Counted from the stretch's first letter, positions 34,397 to 43,617 are shown. The stretch is DNA of 64,000 bases from Frateuria defendens (GCF_001182895.1 NZ_LFQR01000004.1:1-64000); one strand, 5' to 3'. Translations and numbers: made by a program. The notes: generated by a model not told the origin, from the letters alone.

Positions 34397-35299
34397 ATGC
34401 TCACGTCCGTTTCGCCACGACCCGCTTTTCTGACCGACGACAGCGCCACGATCCTGCGCTTTGCGGTGGACGCCATCGCGTCTGGGGCCGTTGCCGCGCT
34501 GGTGACGCTGGTGGAGATCCGCGGCGGCTCAGCTCGGCGGCTAGGTTCACAGATGGCGGTACGGGAGGACGGCTGCTACTGCGGTTTCGTCTCCGGCGGC
34601 TGCACGGAGGCCGCGGTCGCCACCGAAGCGCTCGAAGCGATCGCCGCAGGAGAAGACCGCCGGGTCAGCTTCGGGCAGGGATCAACCTACTTCGATATCG
34701 TACTGCCCTGTGGCGGCGGCATCACGCTGGATATCCACGTCCTGCGTTCGCCGCAGCCTTTGTTGGCGGTGCTGGCGGCACTCGACGCGCGCACTCCGGC
34801 GGGCCTGCGCTATGCCCCTGGCCCGAATACGCTCGAATACGTTCCGCGGGAACTCGTCAACGGCTGGAACGGCCCGTGCTTCGACATTGGCTACCGCCCG
34901 CGGACGCGCTTGCTGCTCTACGGCCGCTCCATTGAGGTCGAGGCGACGGCGAAGCTGGCGCAAGCGGCCTGCTATGAGGTGCATGTCAGCGACGGCAGCA
35001 ATGCTCGCTCGACATCCACGCTCATCGACGCGGATTCGGCGGTGGCGCTGCTGTTCCATGATCTCGACCGGGAACTGCCGGCGCTCCGCGCGGCGCTCGC
35101 GGCGTCGCCTTTCTACATTGGTGCGCTTGGCAGCACCAGGACACATCAGCGCCGGATCAAGGCGCTGGCCGAGCTCGGCTACAGCGAACGCGACATTGCG
35201 CGAATCAAGGCACCGATCGGCATTTTCTCCAAGGCTCGCGATGCACACGCGCTCGCGCTATCGGTACTGGCCGACCTAGCGGCTGCGAGAACCGAGTAG
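34397..35299 (+). CDS. XdhC/CoxI-family molybdo-hydroxylase maturation protein
   Basis: XdhC proteins bind molybdenum cofactor, help sulfurate it and insert it into xanthine-dehydrogenase-type enzymes. This 300-residue protein has the N-terminal CoxI domain (VTLVEIRGGSARRLGSQMAV ... CGFVSGGCTEAAV) and the C-terminal XdhC Rossmann domain (FYIGALGSTRTHQRRIKALAELGY, then IKAPIGIFSKARDAHALALSVLADL). The usual GSxGAR-like phrase is GIFSKAR here. No molybdo-enzyme adjoins it. The only candidate client in view is the oxidoreductase at 55.6-58.4 kb, which belongs to the right superfamily. Confidence 0.9.
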   Translation: MLTSVSPRPAFLTDDSATILRFAVDAIASGAVAALVTLVEIRGGSARRLGSQMAVREDGCYCGFVSGGCTEAAVATEALEAIAAGEDRRVSFGQGSTYFDIVLPCGGGITLDIHVLRSPQPLLAVLAALDARTPAGLRYAPGPNTLEYVPRELVNGWNGPCFDIGYRPRTRLLLYGRSIEVEATAKLAQAACYEVHVSDGSNARSTSTLIDADSAVALLFHDLDRELPALRAALAASPFYIGALGSTRTHQRRIKALAELGYSERDIARIKAPIGIFSKARDAHALALSVLADLAAARTE

Positions 35300-35353
35300 C
35301 CCAGTGCAATGCGAACGACGTCGACCACCCCGTAGCCGCCGCCGCCGCAACGG

Positions 35354-36250
35354 TCAGGCGCCGTTACGAACGCGTAGCGCGTCGAGAACCAACGAGAAGG
35401 CCGGCGACGGATGCCGGCGGCTCGGGTAGTAGAGGTGATAGCCGGGAAACGGCGGGCACCAGTTCTCCAGCACGCGCACGAGGCGCCCCTCCTCGAGGTA
35501 CGGGGCGAACTCCGCCTCCGGCAAGAAGGCGATCCCCAGCCCGTCGAGCGCGGCCGCCACGATGTGCGGCGAGGTGTTGATCGTCACCTGCCCTTCGACG
35601 CGCACCTCCAGCGCGCGGCCGCGACGCTCGAACTCCCAGGCGTAGAGCCCACCGCCGACCTGTCGCTGGTTGATGCAACGATGGCGCGTCAGATCATCCG
35701 GTGTCTTCGGCGGCAAGTGGCTGGCGAAGTAGGCGGGCGACGCCACCGCCGCCATCCGCAGCTTCGGCCCGATCGGGACGGCGATCATGTCCTTGTGGAC
35801 ACGCTCGCCCAGGCGCACGCCGGCATCGAAGCGGTCCGCGACGATGTCCCGCAGGCCGTAGCTCACATCGAACTCGACGTTGACGTCTGGATAGTCCCGG
35901 AGCACGGGCGCCAGCTTGGGCCAGATCGTCGTGCGCAGGACATGATCGGAGCAGGTGATGCGCACCGTACCGGCCGGCTTGTCGCGCATGGCCGTCAGCG
36001 CGTCCAATTCCGCCTCGATCTCCTCGAAGCGATGCCCGATGGCCTGCACCAGGTGCGCCCCGGCCTCGGTCGGAGCGACGCTGCGCGTCGTCCTCGTCAG
36101 CAGCCGGATATCGAGGCGCGCCTCCAGCGCCCGGATGGTCTGGCTGAGGGCCGACTGGGTCACGCCCAGCACGGCGGCCGCGCGCGTGAAGCTGCCTTCC
36201 CGGGCCACCGTCACGAAGGCGAGCAAGTCGTTGAGGTTGCGCTTGGCCAT
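35354..36250 (-). CDS. LysR-family transcriptional regulator
   Basis: This 298-residue LysR protein has the helix-turn-helix in FVTVAREGSFTRAAAVLGVTQSALSQTIRALEARLDIRLLTRTTRSVAPTEAG and an effector domain with DHVLRTTIWPKLAPVLRDYPDVNVEFDVSYGLRDIVADRFDAGVRLGE. It closely parallels the LysR at 44.6 kb. ATG 36250 gives the usual MAKRNLNDLLAF start. A T-N11-A type palindrome lies 20 nt upstream. It is divergent from the hydrolase-MFS-SDR-aldo/keto reductase run, which it probably activates. Confidence 0.92.
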   Translation of the reverse strand: MAKRNLNDLLAFVTVAREGSFTRAAAVLGVTQSALSQTIRALEARLDIRLLTRTTRSVAPTEAGAHLVQAIGHRFEEIEAELDALTAMRDKPAGTVRITCSDHVLRTTIWPKLAPVLRDYPDVNVEFDVSYGLRDIVADRFDAGVRLGERVHKDMIAVPIGPKLRMAAVASPAYFASHLPPKTPDDLTRHRCINQRQVGGGLYAWEFERRGRALEVRVEGQVTINTSPHIVAAALDGLGIAFLPEAEFAPYLEEGRLVRVLENWCPPFPGYHLYYPSRRHPSPAFSLVLDALRVRNGA

Positions 36251-36270
36251 GGCGTTTTCCAAGAAAATTA

Positions 36271-36285
36271 ATTAGATCAACTAAT
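36271..36285. promoter_or_regulatory. Candidate LysR binding site
   Basis: ATTAG-ATCAA-CTAAT is a perfect 5-5-5 inverted repeat in an AT-rich stretch just upstream of the LysR gene. Its complement contains AGTTGAT, a core seen again in the LysR divergent region at 43.5 kb. Confidence 0.6.
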
Positions 36286-36502
36286 AGCTTCTTTAAGTTT
36301 TCATTATCTAGTCAAGGTCTCGCGCGCCCGCGAAAATGCCCGACATGGATACGACGCGCCCGATGCCTGCCGTCGGAGCCATCGCACAAGCTGTCCGCAC
36401 GGGACGCGCCTGATGGCTGGCCTCCCATGGCCGGCGAGCCGACCAGCTACGTGCATTAGGACAACTTGGCGATTTTCATCAAGGGTTGCTCCCTATTCGT
36501 GA

Positions 36503-36634
36503 AGCCTGCCGCCGCTGGGCAAGCTGGATGAGGGCCTGGCCATCCTGGCGCAACCCGGACCGTACGAGGTGCGGATCGAGCGCGCCGAGCTTGACCGCCT
36601 GATTTGCATCGATGAGGAATACAACCATGTCTGA
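36503..36634 (+). pseudogene. C-terminal fragment, possibly cyclophilin-like domain
   Basis: A 43-codon open stretch reads SLPPLGKLDEGLAILAQPGP, then YEVRIERAELDRLICIDEEYNHV-stop. The LGKLDEGL-x5-PG-x-YEVRIERA pattern resembles the end of small cyclophilin-like fold proteins. There is no start: a TGA closes the frame at 36500. It overlaps the start of the next gene. The family call is tentative. Confidence 0.35.
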
Positions 36635-37736
36635 CCCGCGAGACATCAAGCGGCGCGACTTCCTGAGCGCAGTGGGCACCGGCGTGGCCGCGCTGGGCGT
36701 GCTATCGATCACCGGCGGTGCGCTGGCCGCATCGCCCGCGCAACCCCAGGCACAGGCGCCAGCGAAACCCGCCGACGCGGACAACTTCTACACGAGCGAC
36801 CTGGTCGGCGTGCGGAAGGTGCGCTTCAAAAACCAGTACCAGATGGACGTAGCGGGCAACCTCTACGTGCCCAAGTCGTTGGACCCCAAGACCAAGCATG
36901 CGGCCCTGGTCGTCGGGCACCCAATGGGCGCGGTCAAGGAGCAGAGCGCGAACCTGTACGCCACGAAGATGGCCGAGCGCGGCTTCGTCGCGCTGTCCAT
37001 CGACCTGCCGTGCTGGGGCGAAAGCGAGGGGGCGCGCAACCGTGTCTCGCCGGACCTGTACGCCGAGGCATTCAGCGCGGCGGTCGATTTCCTCGGCGCG
37101 CAGCCGATGATCGACCGCGAGCGCATCGGCGCCATCGGCATCTGCGGCAGCGGCAGCTTCGTCATCAGCGCGGCCAAGATCGACCCGCGCATGAAGGCGA
37201 TCGCCACCGTGAGCATGTACGACATGGGCGCGGTCAACCGACACGCGCTGCGCGAGTCGCTGACGCTGGAACAGCGCAAGGCCATCATCGCCGAGGCGGC
37301 GCACCAGCGCGACGTGGAGTTCGCCGGCGGTCCGCTCAAATACACCAGCGGCACGGTGCATGAATTGACCGCGCAGTCCACTCCGATCGAGCGCGAGTTC
37401 TACGCCTTCTACCGCACGCCGCGCGGCGAGTTCACGCCCGCAGGCGCCACGCCGCAGACCACCACGCACCCGACGCTGACCAGCAACGTCAAGTTCATGA
37501 ACTTCTACCCGTTCAATGACATCGAGACGATCTCGCCGCGCCCGCTGCTGTTCATCAGCGGCGACCAGGCTCACTCCAGGGAGTTCAGCGAGGACGCCTA
37601 CCGGCGCGCGGCGGAGCCGAAGGAGCTTGTCTGGGTTCCAGGGGCCGGCCACGTCGATCTGTACGACCGCGTGGGGCTGATTCCCTGGGACAAGCTGACG
37701 GCGTTCTTCCAGAAGAACCTGGCGAGGCCCGCCTGA
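36627..37736 (+). CDS. Tat-exported alpha/beta hydrolase
   Basis: The 369-residue protein starts with a twin-arginine leader (IKRRDFLSAVGTGVAALGVLS, cleaved near AAS). The alpha/beta-hydrolase fold follows, with VVGHPMGAVKEQSANLYATKMAERGFVALSIDLPCWGES and the nucleophile elbow IGAIGICGSGSF. The elbow resembles the GxCxxG of dienelactone-hydrolase relatives, so the nucleophile may be Cys rather than Ser (inference). Late Asp (ISGDQAHS) and His (GAGHVDLYD) complete the triad. ATG 36627 has GAGGA upstream. It leads a run of four plus-strand genes opposite a LysR regulator. Confidence 0.85.
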   Translation: MSDPRDIKRRDFLSAVGTGVAALGVLSITGGALAASPAQPQAQAPAKPADADNFYTSDLVGVRKVRFKNQYQMDVAGNLYVPKSLDPKTKHAALVVGHPMGAVKEQSANLYATKMAERGFVALSIDLPCWGESEGARNRVSPDLYAEAFSAAVDFLGAQPMIDRERIGAIGICGSGSFVISAAKIDPRMKAIATVSMYDMGAVNRHALRESLTLEQRKAIIAEAAHQRDVEFAGGPLKYTSGTVHELTAQSTPIEREFYAFYRTPRGEFTPAGATPQTTTHPTLTSNVKFMNFYPFNDIETISPRPLLFISGDQAHSREFSEDAYRRAAEPKELVWVPGAGHVDLYDRVGLIPWDKLTAFFQKNLARPA

Positions 37737-37807
37737 GCGTGCCTGCCGCGTCCCACCGCTGCTTTCCATGATTCCCCATTGAGCCATTTGAAAAGTCAGG
37801 GCCTTTC

Positions 37808-39025
37808 ATGACAACCACCGTAACCCCCGCGGGCACTTCCCATGAAACACAAGTGCATTCGGCATCCTGGAGTGGCGTCTTCGCCATGTCGGTTTGCGCG
37901 TTCGCACTGATCGCATCGGAATTCCTGCCCGTCAGCCTGCTGACGCCCATGGCCAGGGACCTCCATGTCACCGAAGGCATGACCGGCCAGGGCATCGCCA
38001 TCTCCGGCGCGTTCGCCGTGCTCACCAGCCTGTTCATTTCGGCGCTGGCCGGCAGCCTGAACCGCAAGACGCTCCTGCTGGGGCTGACGGCCGCGATGGG
38101 GGTATCCGGCGCCATCATCGCGCTGGCGCCGAACTACTCGACCTACATGCTGGGTCGTGCGCTGATCGGCGTGGTCGTGGGAGGCTTCTGGTCCATGTCG
38201 GCAGCCACGGCCATTCGGCTGGTGCCGGCGCGCGATGTGCCGCGCGCCCTGGCCATCGTCAATGGCGGTAATGCGCTGGCCACCGTAGTGGCCGCGCCGC
38301 TGGGCGCCTACCTCGGCAATGTCATCGGCTGGCGCGGCGCCTTCCTGTGCCTCGTGCCGGTGGCCCTGATTGCATTGGCCTGGCAATGGAAAACGCTGCC
38401 GTCCATGCAGGCCGCAGCGCGTGCGCCCGGTATCGGCAATGTGTTCAAGATATTCACGCTGTTCGCACGCCCCGGCGTCACCGTGGGCATGCTGGGCAGC
38501 AGCCTGCTGTTCATGGGGCAGTTCTCGTTGTTCACCTACGTGCGGCCGTTTCTGGAGACGGTCACGGGAGTGCATGGCGCCACGATCTCACTCCTCCTGC
38601 TCGTGATCGGCGCGGCGGGCGTTATCGGCACCGTACTCGTCGGCAGGGTTCTGCAGCGGGGCTTTTACCAGACGCTGATCTTCACCCCGCTGCTGATGGC
38701 CTTGACGGCGCTGGCCCTGATCGCATTTGGCGGCTGGGTCGCCATCGTCGTCGCCCTGCTTGGGCTGTGGGGATTGACGGGCACCTCGGCTCCCGTGGGC
38801 TGGTGGGCCTGGATCGCCAGGGTCTTCCCGAAGGATGCCGAGGCGGGCGGCGGCCTGTTCGTCGCCGTGGTGCAGATGTCCATCGCGCTGGGCTCCACCG
38901 TGGGCGGCCTGTTGTTCGACCACCGCGGCTACCAAAGCACATTCGTCGTGAGCGCGGCGCTGCTGACGATCTCCGCTTTCCTGACCTTCATGACCGCACG
39001 CAGCACGGCGGCGCACGCCGCCTGA
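37808..39025 (+). CDS. MFS efflux transporter, NepI-like
   Basis: This 405-residue major facilitator protein has 12 hydrophobic helices. FALIASEFLPVSLLTPMARDL, GRALIGVVVGGFWSMSAATAIRLVP and PVGWWAWIARVFPKDAEAGGGLFVAVVQMS closely follow E. coli NepI, a purine ribonucleoside exporter. The substrate here is not proved. AGGGCC lies before the ATG. It sits 71 bp after the hydrolase gene and 50 bp before an SDR gene, consistent with one transcript. Confidence 0.87.
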   Translation: MTTTVTPAGTSHETQVHSASWSGVFAMSVCAFALIASEFLPVSLLTPMARDLHVTEGMTGQGIAISGAFAVLTSLFISALAGSLNRKTLLLGLTAAMGVSGAIIALAPNYSTYMLGRALIGVVVGGFWSMSAATAIRLVPARDVPRALAIVNGGNALATVVAAPLGAYLGNVIGWRGAFLCLVPVALIALAWQWKTLPSMQAAARAPGIGNVFKIFTLFARPGVTVGMLGSSLLFMGQFSLFTYVRPFLETVTGVHGATISLLLLVIGAAGVIGTVLVGRVLQRGFYQTLIFTPLLMALTALALIAFGGWVAIVVALLGLWGLTGTSAPVGWWAWIARVFPKDAEAGGGLFVAVVQMSIALGSTVGGLLFDHRGYQSTFVVSAALLTISAFLTFMTARSTAAHAA

Positions 39026-39075
39026 GCACGGCTTCGTCACCGACTTGGCCGTAGCCTGGATTGGGAGAAAACATC

Positions 39076-39819
39076 ATGATCAAAGATAAAGTCATCATCA
39101 TCACCGGCGCATCTTCCGGCATCGGCGAGGCAACGGCCAAACTGCTCGCAAGCAAGGGCGCCAAAGTTGTGCTCGGCGCACGACGCGAAGCGAAGCTGAA
39201 GCAGCTGACGGACCAAATCAGGCAGAGCGGAGGTCAAGCGGTCTACCAGGAATTGGACGTGACCAGGCCACAGGAGAACGAGAGCATCGTCAAACTGGCC
39301 AAAGAGGAGTTTGGCCGCGTGGATGTCATCTTTTTGAATGCGGGCCTGATGCCCAACTCGCCGCTGTCCGCGCTGAAGACCGACGACTGGCACCAGATGG
39401 TCGACATCAACGTCAAAGGCGTTCTGAACGGGGTGGCGGCGGTGCTGCCGGCGTTCCTGGAGCAGAAATCCGGCCACGTCATTGCGACTTCTTCGGTTGC
39501 CGGACTCAAAGCCTATCCGGGCGGCGCCGTCTATGGCGGAACGAAATGGTTCGTGCGTGACTTCATGGAAGTTCTGCGCATGGAATCGGCCATGGAAGGA
39601 ACCAACATCCGTACGGCGACGATCTACCCGGCCGCCATCCATACCGAGTTGCTGACGACGATCAGCGAAAAGGAAACGCTCAACCAGATGCAGGGCATCT
39701 ACGACAGGTACGGCATCTCCCCGGAGCGGATCGCCAACGTCGTGGCCTTTGCGATCGATCAGCCCGAGGACACCACGATCAACGAGTTCACGGTGGGCCC
39801 CGCGAACCAACCCTGGTGA
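39076..39819 (+). CDS. SDR-family oxidoreductase
   Basis: This 247-residue classical SDR has TGASSGIG at the cofactor site, LNAG, catalytic Ser in ATSSVAG, and YGGTK as the YxxxK motif. It resembles the YdfG/serine-3-dehydrogenase-like group. Codon choice is visibly less GC-biased (AAAGATAAAGTCATCATC) than in neighbouring genes, which suggests acquisition from elsewhere. GGGAG precedes ATG 39076. An in-frame TTG 15 nt earlier is unlikely to be the start. Confidence 0.92.
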   Translation: MIKDKVIIITGASSGIGEATAKLLASKGAKVVLGARREAKLKQLTDQIRQSGGQAVYQELDVTRPQENESIVKLAKEEFGRVDVIFLNAGLMPNSPLSALKTDDWHQMVDINVKGVLNGVAAVLPAFLEQKSGHVIATSSVAGLKAYPGGAVYGGTKWFVRDFMEVLRMESAMEGTNIRTATIYPAAIHTELLTTISEKETLNQMQGIYDRYGISPERIANVVAFAIDQPEDTTINEFTVGPANQPW

Positions 39820-40015
39820 GCGCATTGCCTTGACGCGGCCTTTCGCCAAGGCCGCGGCCATGCCGCAAAGCGGGCGCCAGCTTGCCACGGCGATCGCTGC
39901 GGCGGCGCCCGGGGGAAATAGAGAGGCAGCCAACAGCCGCCTCTCGCCCGGATCACCGCCCCTCACCGCGCCATCCGGACGGCCCCGCCTGCGGCAGTTA
40001 CAGGAGTGATATCCG

Positions 40016-41008
40016 ATGAACTACACGCATCTTGGCCGCACCGGCCTCAAAGTCAGCCGTATCGCGCTCGGCACCATGAATTTCGGTGAGCTGACCGATG
40101 AAGCGGCCAGCTTCAGGATCATGGACGAGGCGCTGGGCGCCGGCATCAACTTCTTCGACACCGCCGACGTCTATGGCGGCCCGCAGTCGCCGGACATGGA
40201 GAAAGGCTACGGCATCTCCGAAGAGATCATCGGCCGCTGGTTGGCCCAAGACGGCAGCCGGCGCGGCAGGATCGTGCTGGCCACCAAGGTGTACCAGCCG
40301 ATGGATACCGGGCCGAACGACAAGTACCTGTCGGCCTACCACATCCGGCGGGCCTGCGAGGCCAGCCTCAAGCGGCTGAAGACCGATCACATCGACCTCT
40401 ACCAGATGCACCACGTCGATCGCGCAACGCCGTGGGAGGAAATCTGGCAGGCGATGGAGCAACTGATCCGCGAGGGCAAAATCACCTATGTTGGCAGCAG
40501 CAATTTCGCCGGCTGGGACATCGCCACCGCGCAATGCACGGCGGCAGCACGCCACCTGCTGGGGCTGGCATCCGAGCAGAGTCTCTACAACCTCACCCAG
40601 CGCACCATCGAGCTGGAAGTGATCCCTGCGCTGCGTTATTTCGGGATCGGCCTCATCCCCTGGAGCCCCATCGGCATGGGGCTGCTGGGCGGCGTGCTGG
40701 GCAACAAGATCGCCAAGGGGCGTCGGGCCACGCCAAACCTGCAACAGCGGATCACCCGGCTGCGCCCGCAACTGGAAGCCTATGAAGCCTTATGCGACGA
40801 ACTGGGCGAGACGCCTTCCGACGTGGCCCTGGCCTGGCTGCTGCACAACCCGGCCGTGACCTCCACGATCTGCGGCCCGCGCACGGTTGAGCAACTGCAA
40901 CAGAACCTCCATGCGCTGACCTTGAAGCTTTCCGAGGAGACGCTGGCGAAGCTGGATGAGATCTGGCCGGGACCGGGCGGTGAGGCGCCGAAAGCTTACG
41001 CCTGGTAG
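40016..41008 (+). CDS. Aldo/keto reductase
   Basis: The 330-residue NADPH-dependent TIM-barrel reductase has the catalytic set Asp/Tyr in FFDTADVYGGPQ, Lys in VLATKVYQP and His in LYQMHHVDRA. A late cofactor segment reads ICGPRTVEQLQQNLHAL. It is a different subgroup from the aldo/keto reductase at 26.2 kb. AGGAGTGATATCCG gives it the best ribosome site of this cluster. It is separated from the SDR gene by 196 bp without a recognised gene. A decayed quinone reductase follows on the other strand. Confidence 0.92.
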   Translation: MNYTHLGRTGLKVSRIALGTMNFGELTDEAASFRIMDEALGAGINFFDTADVYGGPQSPDMEKGYGISEEIIGRWLAQDGSRRGRIVLATKVYQPMDTGPNDKYLSAYHIRRACEASLKRLKTDHIDLYQMHHVDRATPWEEIWQAMEQLIREGKITYVGSSNFAGWDIATAQCTAAARHLLGLASEQSLYNLTQRTIELEVIPALRYFGIGLIPWSPIGMGLLGGVLGNKIAKGRRATPNLQQRITRLRPQLEAYEALCDELGETPSDVALAWLLHNPAVTSTICGPRTVEQLQQNLHALTLKLSEETLAKLDEIWPGPGGEAPKAYAW

Positions 41009-41011
41009 ATC

Positions 41012-41194
41012 CCTTGTCGTTGGCCATCGCGATCGCCATGGCGCAGTCCCCGGCGCACAAATCGGTGGCGGTGCCTTCGCCGATCCGCTCGACACGCCCG
41101 CCGCCTCCATGCCCGGGACATAAGGCGGCTCGGCGCCGGCGACGAAAGCCTGTCCGCGGCGCACCATGGCATCGACCGGGTTGACGGCGGCGGC
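41012..41194 (-). pseudogene. NADPH:quinone reductase-like fragment
   Basis: Two minus-strand frames together read AAAVNPVDAMVRRGQAFVAG, then AEPPYVPGMEAAGV and, shifted, VERIGEGTATDLCAGDCAMAIAM. This is the GroES-like N-terminus of a zinc-independent MDR/quinone oxidoreductase. One base is missing in GGCGTGTCGAGC. The Rossmann domain and the start are absent. Confidence 0.7.
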
Positions 41195-41224
41195 CGGGCT
41201 GCGCGGCCGGAACCGGCAACGCGA

Positions 41225-41644
41225 TTACGGCAACAACGCTGCTCCGGAGCCATCGGCTGCCAGGGCTTGCTGGACGAGGTGGCTGTCGGCGACCTGCTCG
41301 AGCGCGGCGAGCTTGCCATCACGCACGGTCCACAAATGGATGAAGCGAACGTCGGCCTTCTTCCCGCTCTTGGTGACCCCGTGATACTGGCCGGTCACGA
41401 AGACGTGGTTCTCGTCGTCGCCGTAGAATGCCTGCGCCTGGGTGCTCCAGGACGCGAACAGCGGAACGAACTGCCCGAAGAAATCCTTCATCGTGCTGTC
41501 GTAGCCGTGATAGACACCGCCGCGGGGAAAGCCTGGGGTGATGTCCCAGACGAGGTCTGGAGCCAGGATCTCCCGGGTGACGTCCGGGGCGGCGCCGGAA
41601 TCGTAGAGCCGGCGAGCGAGGGCGATGTTGTCTGCCTTTGACAT
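41225..41644 (-). CDS. SnoaL/NTF2-like protein
   Basis: The 139-residue protein has the cone-shaped NTF2-like fold of the SnoaL group: ALARRLYDSGAAPDVTREILAPDLVWDITPGFPRGGVYHGYDSTMKDFFGQFVPLF, then ADVRFIHLWTVRDGKLAALEQVADSHLVQQAL. Members act as small-ring hydrolases/isomerases or as binding proteins. Function here is unknown. GGAG precedes ATG 41644. It lies downstream of the alcohol dehydrogenase on the same strand, about 190 bp away. Confidence 0.88.
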   Translation of the reverse strand: MSKADNIALARRLYDSGAAPDVTREILAPDLVWDITPGFPRGGVYHGYDSTMKDFFGQFVPLFASWSTQAQAFYGDDENHVFVTGQYHGVTKSGKKADVRFIHLWTVRDGKLAALEQVADSHLVQQALAADGSGAALLP

Positions 41645-41836
41645 GGAATTCTCCGTCAGTAGTTGAGGGGCTTCGCGTGGCGGTTCGTTCAACGTCCCCG
41701 CACCCGGCATGGCATGCGAGGGTCGACGAGACGGCGGCTCATCTGCAATAGCGGCGGGGGTGTCGCCACTGCGACTACGGGCACTTGCGGCGCGCCCCTG
41801 CCATGGCGCCCAGCGGCGCCATTCGTCCACGTCGTC

Positions 41837-42901
41837 TCACGCGTGTTCGGGCTCATCCTGCAGGGAGGCCAAGTCGATGACGAAGCGGTACTTGACGTCG
41901 CTCTTGAGCATGCGCTCGTAGGCCTCGTTGATTTGCTGGATGGGAATCACCTCGACCTCCGAGACGACGCCGTGCTCGCCGCAAAAATCGAGCATCTGCT
42001 GGGTCGCCGCCACGCCGCCGATGAAGGAGCCGGCGATGGCCTTGCGCCCGAACACCAGTGCGCCCGCCGAGACCGGCGCGTTCAGCGGTCCCATGTAGCC
42101 GACCAGTACCAGCGTGCCGTTGAAGGCCAGCGTAGGCAGGTACGGATTGACGTCGTGCTCGTAGGGGACAGTGTCCACGATCAAGTCGAAGCGGCCGGCG
42201 ACGGATGCCATCTGCTCGGCATCGGTCGACAGCACGACATGGTCGGCGCCCAGGCGCCGCGCGTCGGCTTCCTTGCCCGGCGAGCGGGTGAAGAGCGTGA
42301 CCTCCGCGCCGAGCGCCTTGGCCAGCTTCAGGGCCATGTGGCCCAGCCCGCCCAACCCGACCACGGCGACCCGCTTGCCCGGGCCGGCCTGCCACTGATG
42401 CAGCGGCTCCCAGGTGGTGATGCCGGCGCACAGCAGCGGCGCCGCACCGGCCAGGTCGAGCCCCTCGGGAATGCGCAGGACGAATTTCTCGGACACGACC
42501 ATCCGCTTCGAGTAACCGCCGTAGGTCGGCTGGCGGTCGTGCCGGTCGGTGCCGTTGTAGGTGAAGGTGGCGCCTTCCGCGCAATGCTGCTCGAAGCCCT
42601 GCTGGCAAGGGTCGCAGTGCCGGCAGGAGTCGACCATGCAGCCGACGCCGATGGTGTCACCCACCTTGAAGCGGGTGACGCCGCTGCCGACCCAGGTGAC
42701 CCGGCCGATGACCTCGTGGCCGGGCACCACCGGGTAGCGGGTAACGCCGCCGTGGTTGCGGGCGAAGTGCAGGTCGGTGTGGCACACGCCGCAGTAGAGG
42801 ACGTCCAGCACGAGGTCGTCCGAGCGCGGCTCGCGACGTTCGAACGGAAACGGAACCAGCGCCTCCGTCGCGGAGGGAGCGGCATATCCCAGGGTTTCCA
42901 T
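41837..42901 (-). CDS. Zinc-dependent NADP alcohol dehydrogenase (YahK/CAD-like)
   Basis: The 354-residue medium-chain dehydrogenase reduces aldehydes. Its catalytic zinc is bound by Cys in YCGVCHTDLH and His-Glu in PGHEVIG. The structural zinc is bound by four Cys in CRHCDPCQQGFEQHC. The Rossmann core is GLGGLGHMALKLAKALGAEVTLF. It belongs to the cinnamyl-alcohol-dehydrogenase-like YahK group, usually NADPH-linked with broad aldehyde use. It follows the flavodoxin-like gene by 15 nt, so the two are cotranscribed. Confidence 0.93.
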   Translation of the reverse strand: METLGYAAPSATEALVPFPFERREPRSDDLVLDVLYCGVCHTDLHFARNHGGVTRYPVVPGHEVIGRVTWVGSGVTRFKVGDTIGVGCMVDSCRHCDPCQQGFEQHCAEGATFTYNGTDRHDRQPTYGGYSKRMVVSEKFVLRIPEGLDLAGAAPLLCAGITTWEPLHQWQAGPGKRVAVVGLGGLGHMALKLAKALGAEVTLFTRSPGKEADARRLGADHVVLSTDAEQMASVAGRFDLIVDTVPYEHDVNPYLPTLAFNGTLVLVGYMGPLNAPVSAGALVFGRKAIAGSFIGGVAATQQMLDFCGEHGVVSEVEVIPIQQINEAYERMLKSDVKYRFVIDLASLQDEPEHA

Positions 42902-42916
42902 GGCGCCCGCCCTCTT

Positions 42917-43474
42917 TCAACCGCGCCCGGCGCTGAACTGCTGGGCCAGCTCGGCGACGCGCTTGCCCAGATGGTGCGCCGTTTCCAGGTCGCTCTTGAT
43001 CGGCGAGAGTTCCGGCGACTCGTCCTTCGAGTACGCCATGGCGCCCAGCCAGCCACCGACGCGGTTGAGCTCCTCGTTGCTCTTGCCCGGGAACAGGTCA
43101 AGGCCGACCCAGATCATGCCGTGCTGGGCCGCGAACAGCGCCATGGCGACCAGCGAGTTGAGCTTGTCGCCGTGCATGGAGCCGGAGTTGGTGAAACCGG
43201 CGGCGATCTTGTTGCGCCAGATCTGAGGCACCCACGCGGTCTTCGTCGAGTCTTCCATGAACTGCTTGAAGCGGGCGCTGACCGTGCCGTTGTAGGTCGG
43301 CGAACCAAAGACAATGGCATCGCTGGCGGCGAGCGCCTCCCAGTCGACCGGGCCATCGGCCACAGCAACCAGTCGAGCCTCGCCCCCGGCGACGCTGCCA
43401 ACGCCCGCGGCGATGGCCTCGGCTTGCTTCTTGGTGTGGCCGTAGCCGCTGTCGTAGACAATGGAAACGGACAT
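42917..43474 (-). CDS. Flavodoxin-like NAD(P)H:quinone oxidoreductase (WrbA-like)
   Basis: This 185-residue flavodoxin-fold protein binds FMN through DSGYGHTKKQAEAI (phosphate loop), SPTYNGTVSARFKQFMEDS and FTNSGSMHGDKLNSL. It probably performs two-electron quinone reduction, protecting against redox cycling. AGGAGAAATGC precedes the ATG. It is first in a two-gene unit with the alcohol dehydrogenase and divergent from a LysR regulator, so the set looks like an inducible quinone/aldehyde defence. Confidence 0.92.
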   Translation of the reverse strand: MSVSIVYDSGYGHTKKQAEAIAAGVGSVAGGEARLVAVADGPVDWEALAASDAIVFGSPTYNGTVSARFKQFMEDSTKTAWVPQIWRNKIAAGFTNSGSMHGDKLNSLVAMALFAAQHGMIWVGLDLFPGKSNEELNRVGGWLGAMAYSKDESPELSPIKSDLETAHHLGKRVAELAQQFSAGRG

Positions 43475-43524
43475 GCATTTCTCCTAGTGGGCAGTGCAGT
43501 GTTGTACCCATCATGCGCGCCGCC

Positions 43525-43579
43525 TCAATCAACAAGAAGTATCGAATTGGTTGATTAGGAATAAACTTATAGTTGATAA
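43525..43579. promoter_or_regulatory. LysR divergent promoter with repeated GTTGAT half-sites
   Basis: Three copies of one half-site occur in 55 bp: AATCAAC (43527-43533, inverted), GTTGATTA (43550-43557) and GTTGATAA (43572-43579). The last two are 22 bp apart, two helical turns. The AT-rich stretch lies between the flavodoxin gene and the LysR gene. Repeated dimer sites like this are usual for LysR activators. Confidence 0.55.
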
Positions 43580-43617
43580 TTGAGGCCGCCGTTCGGCAAT
43601 ACGGCAGGGGGCGCAGC

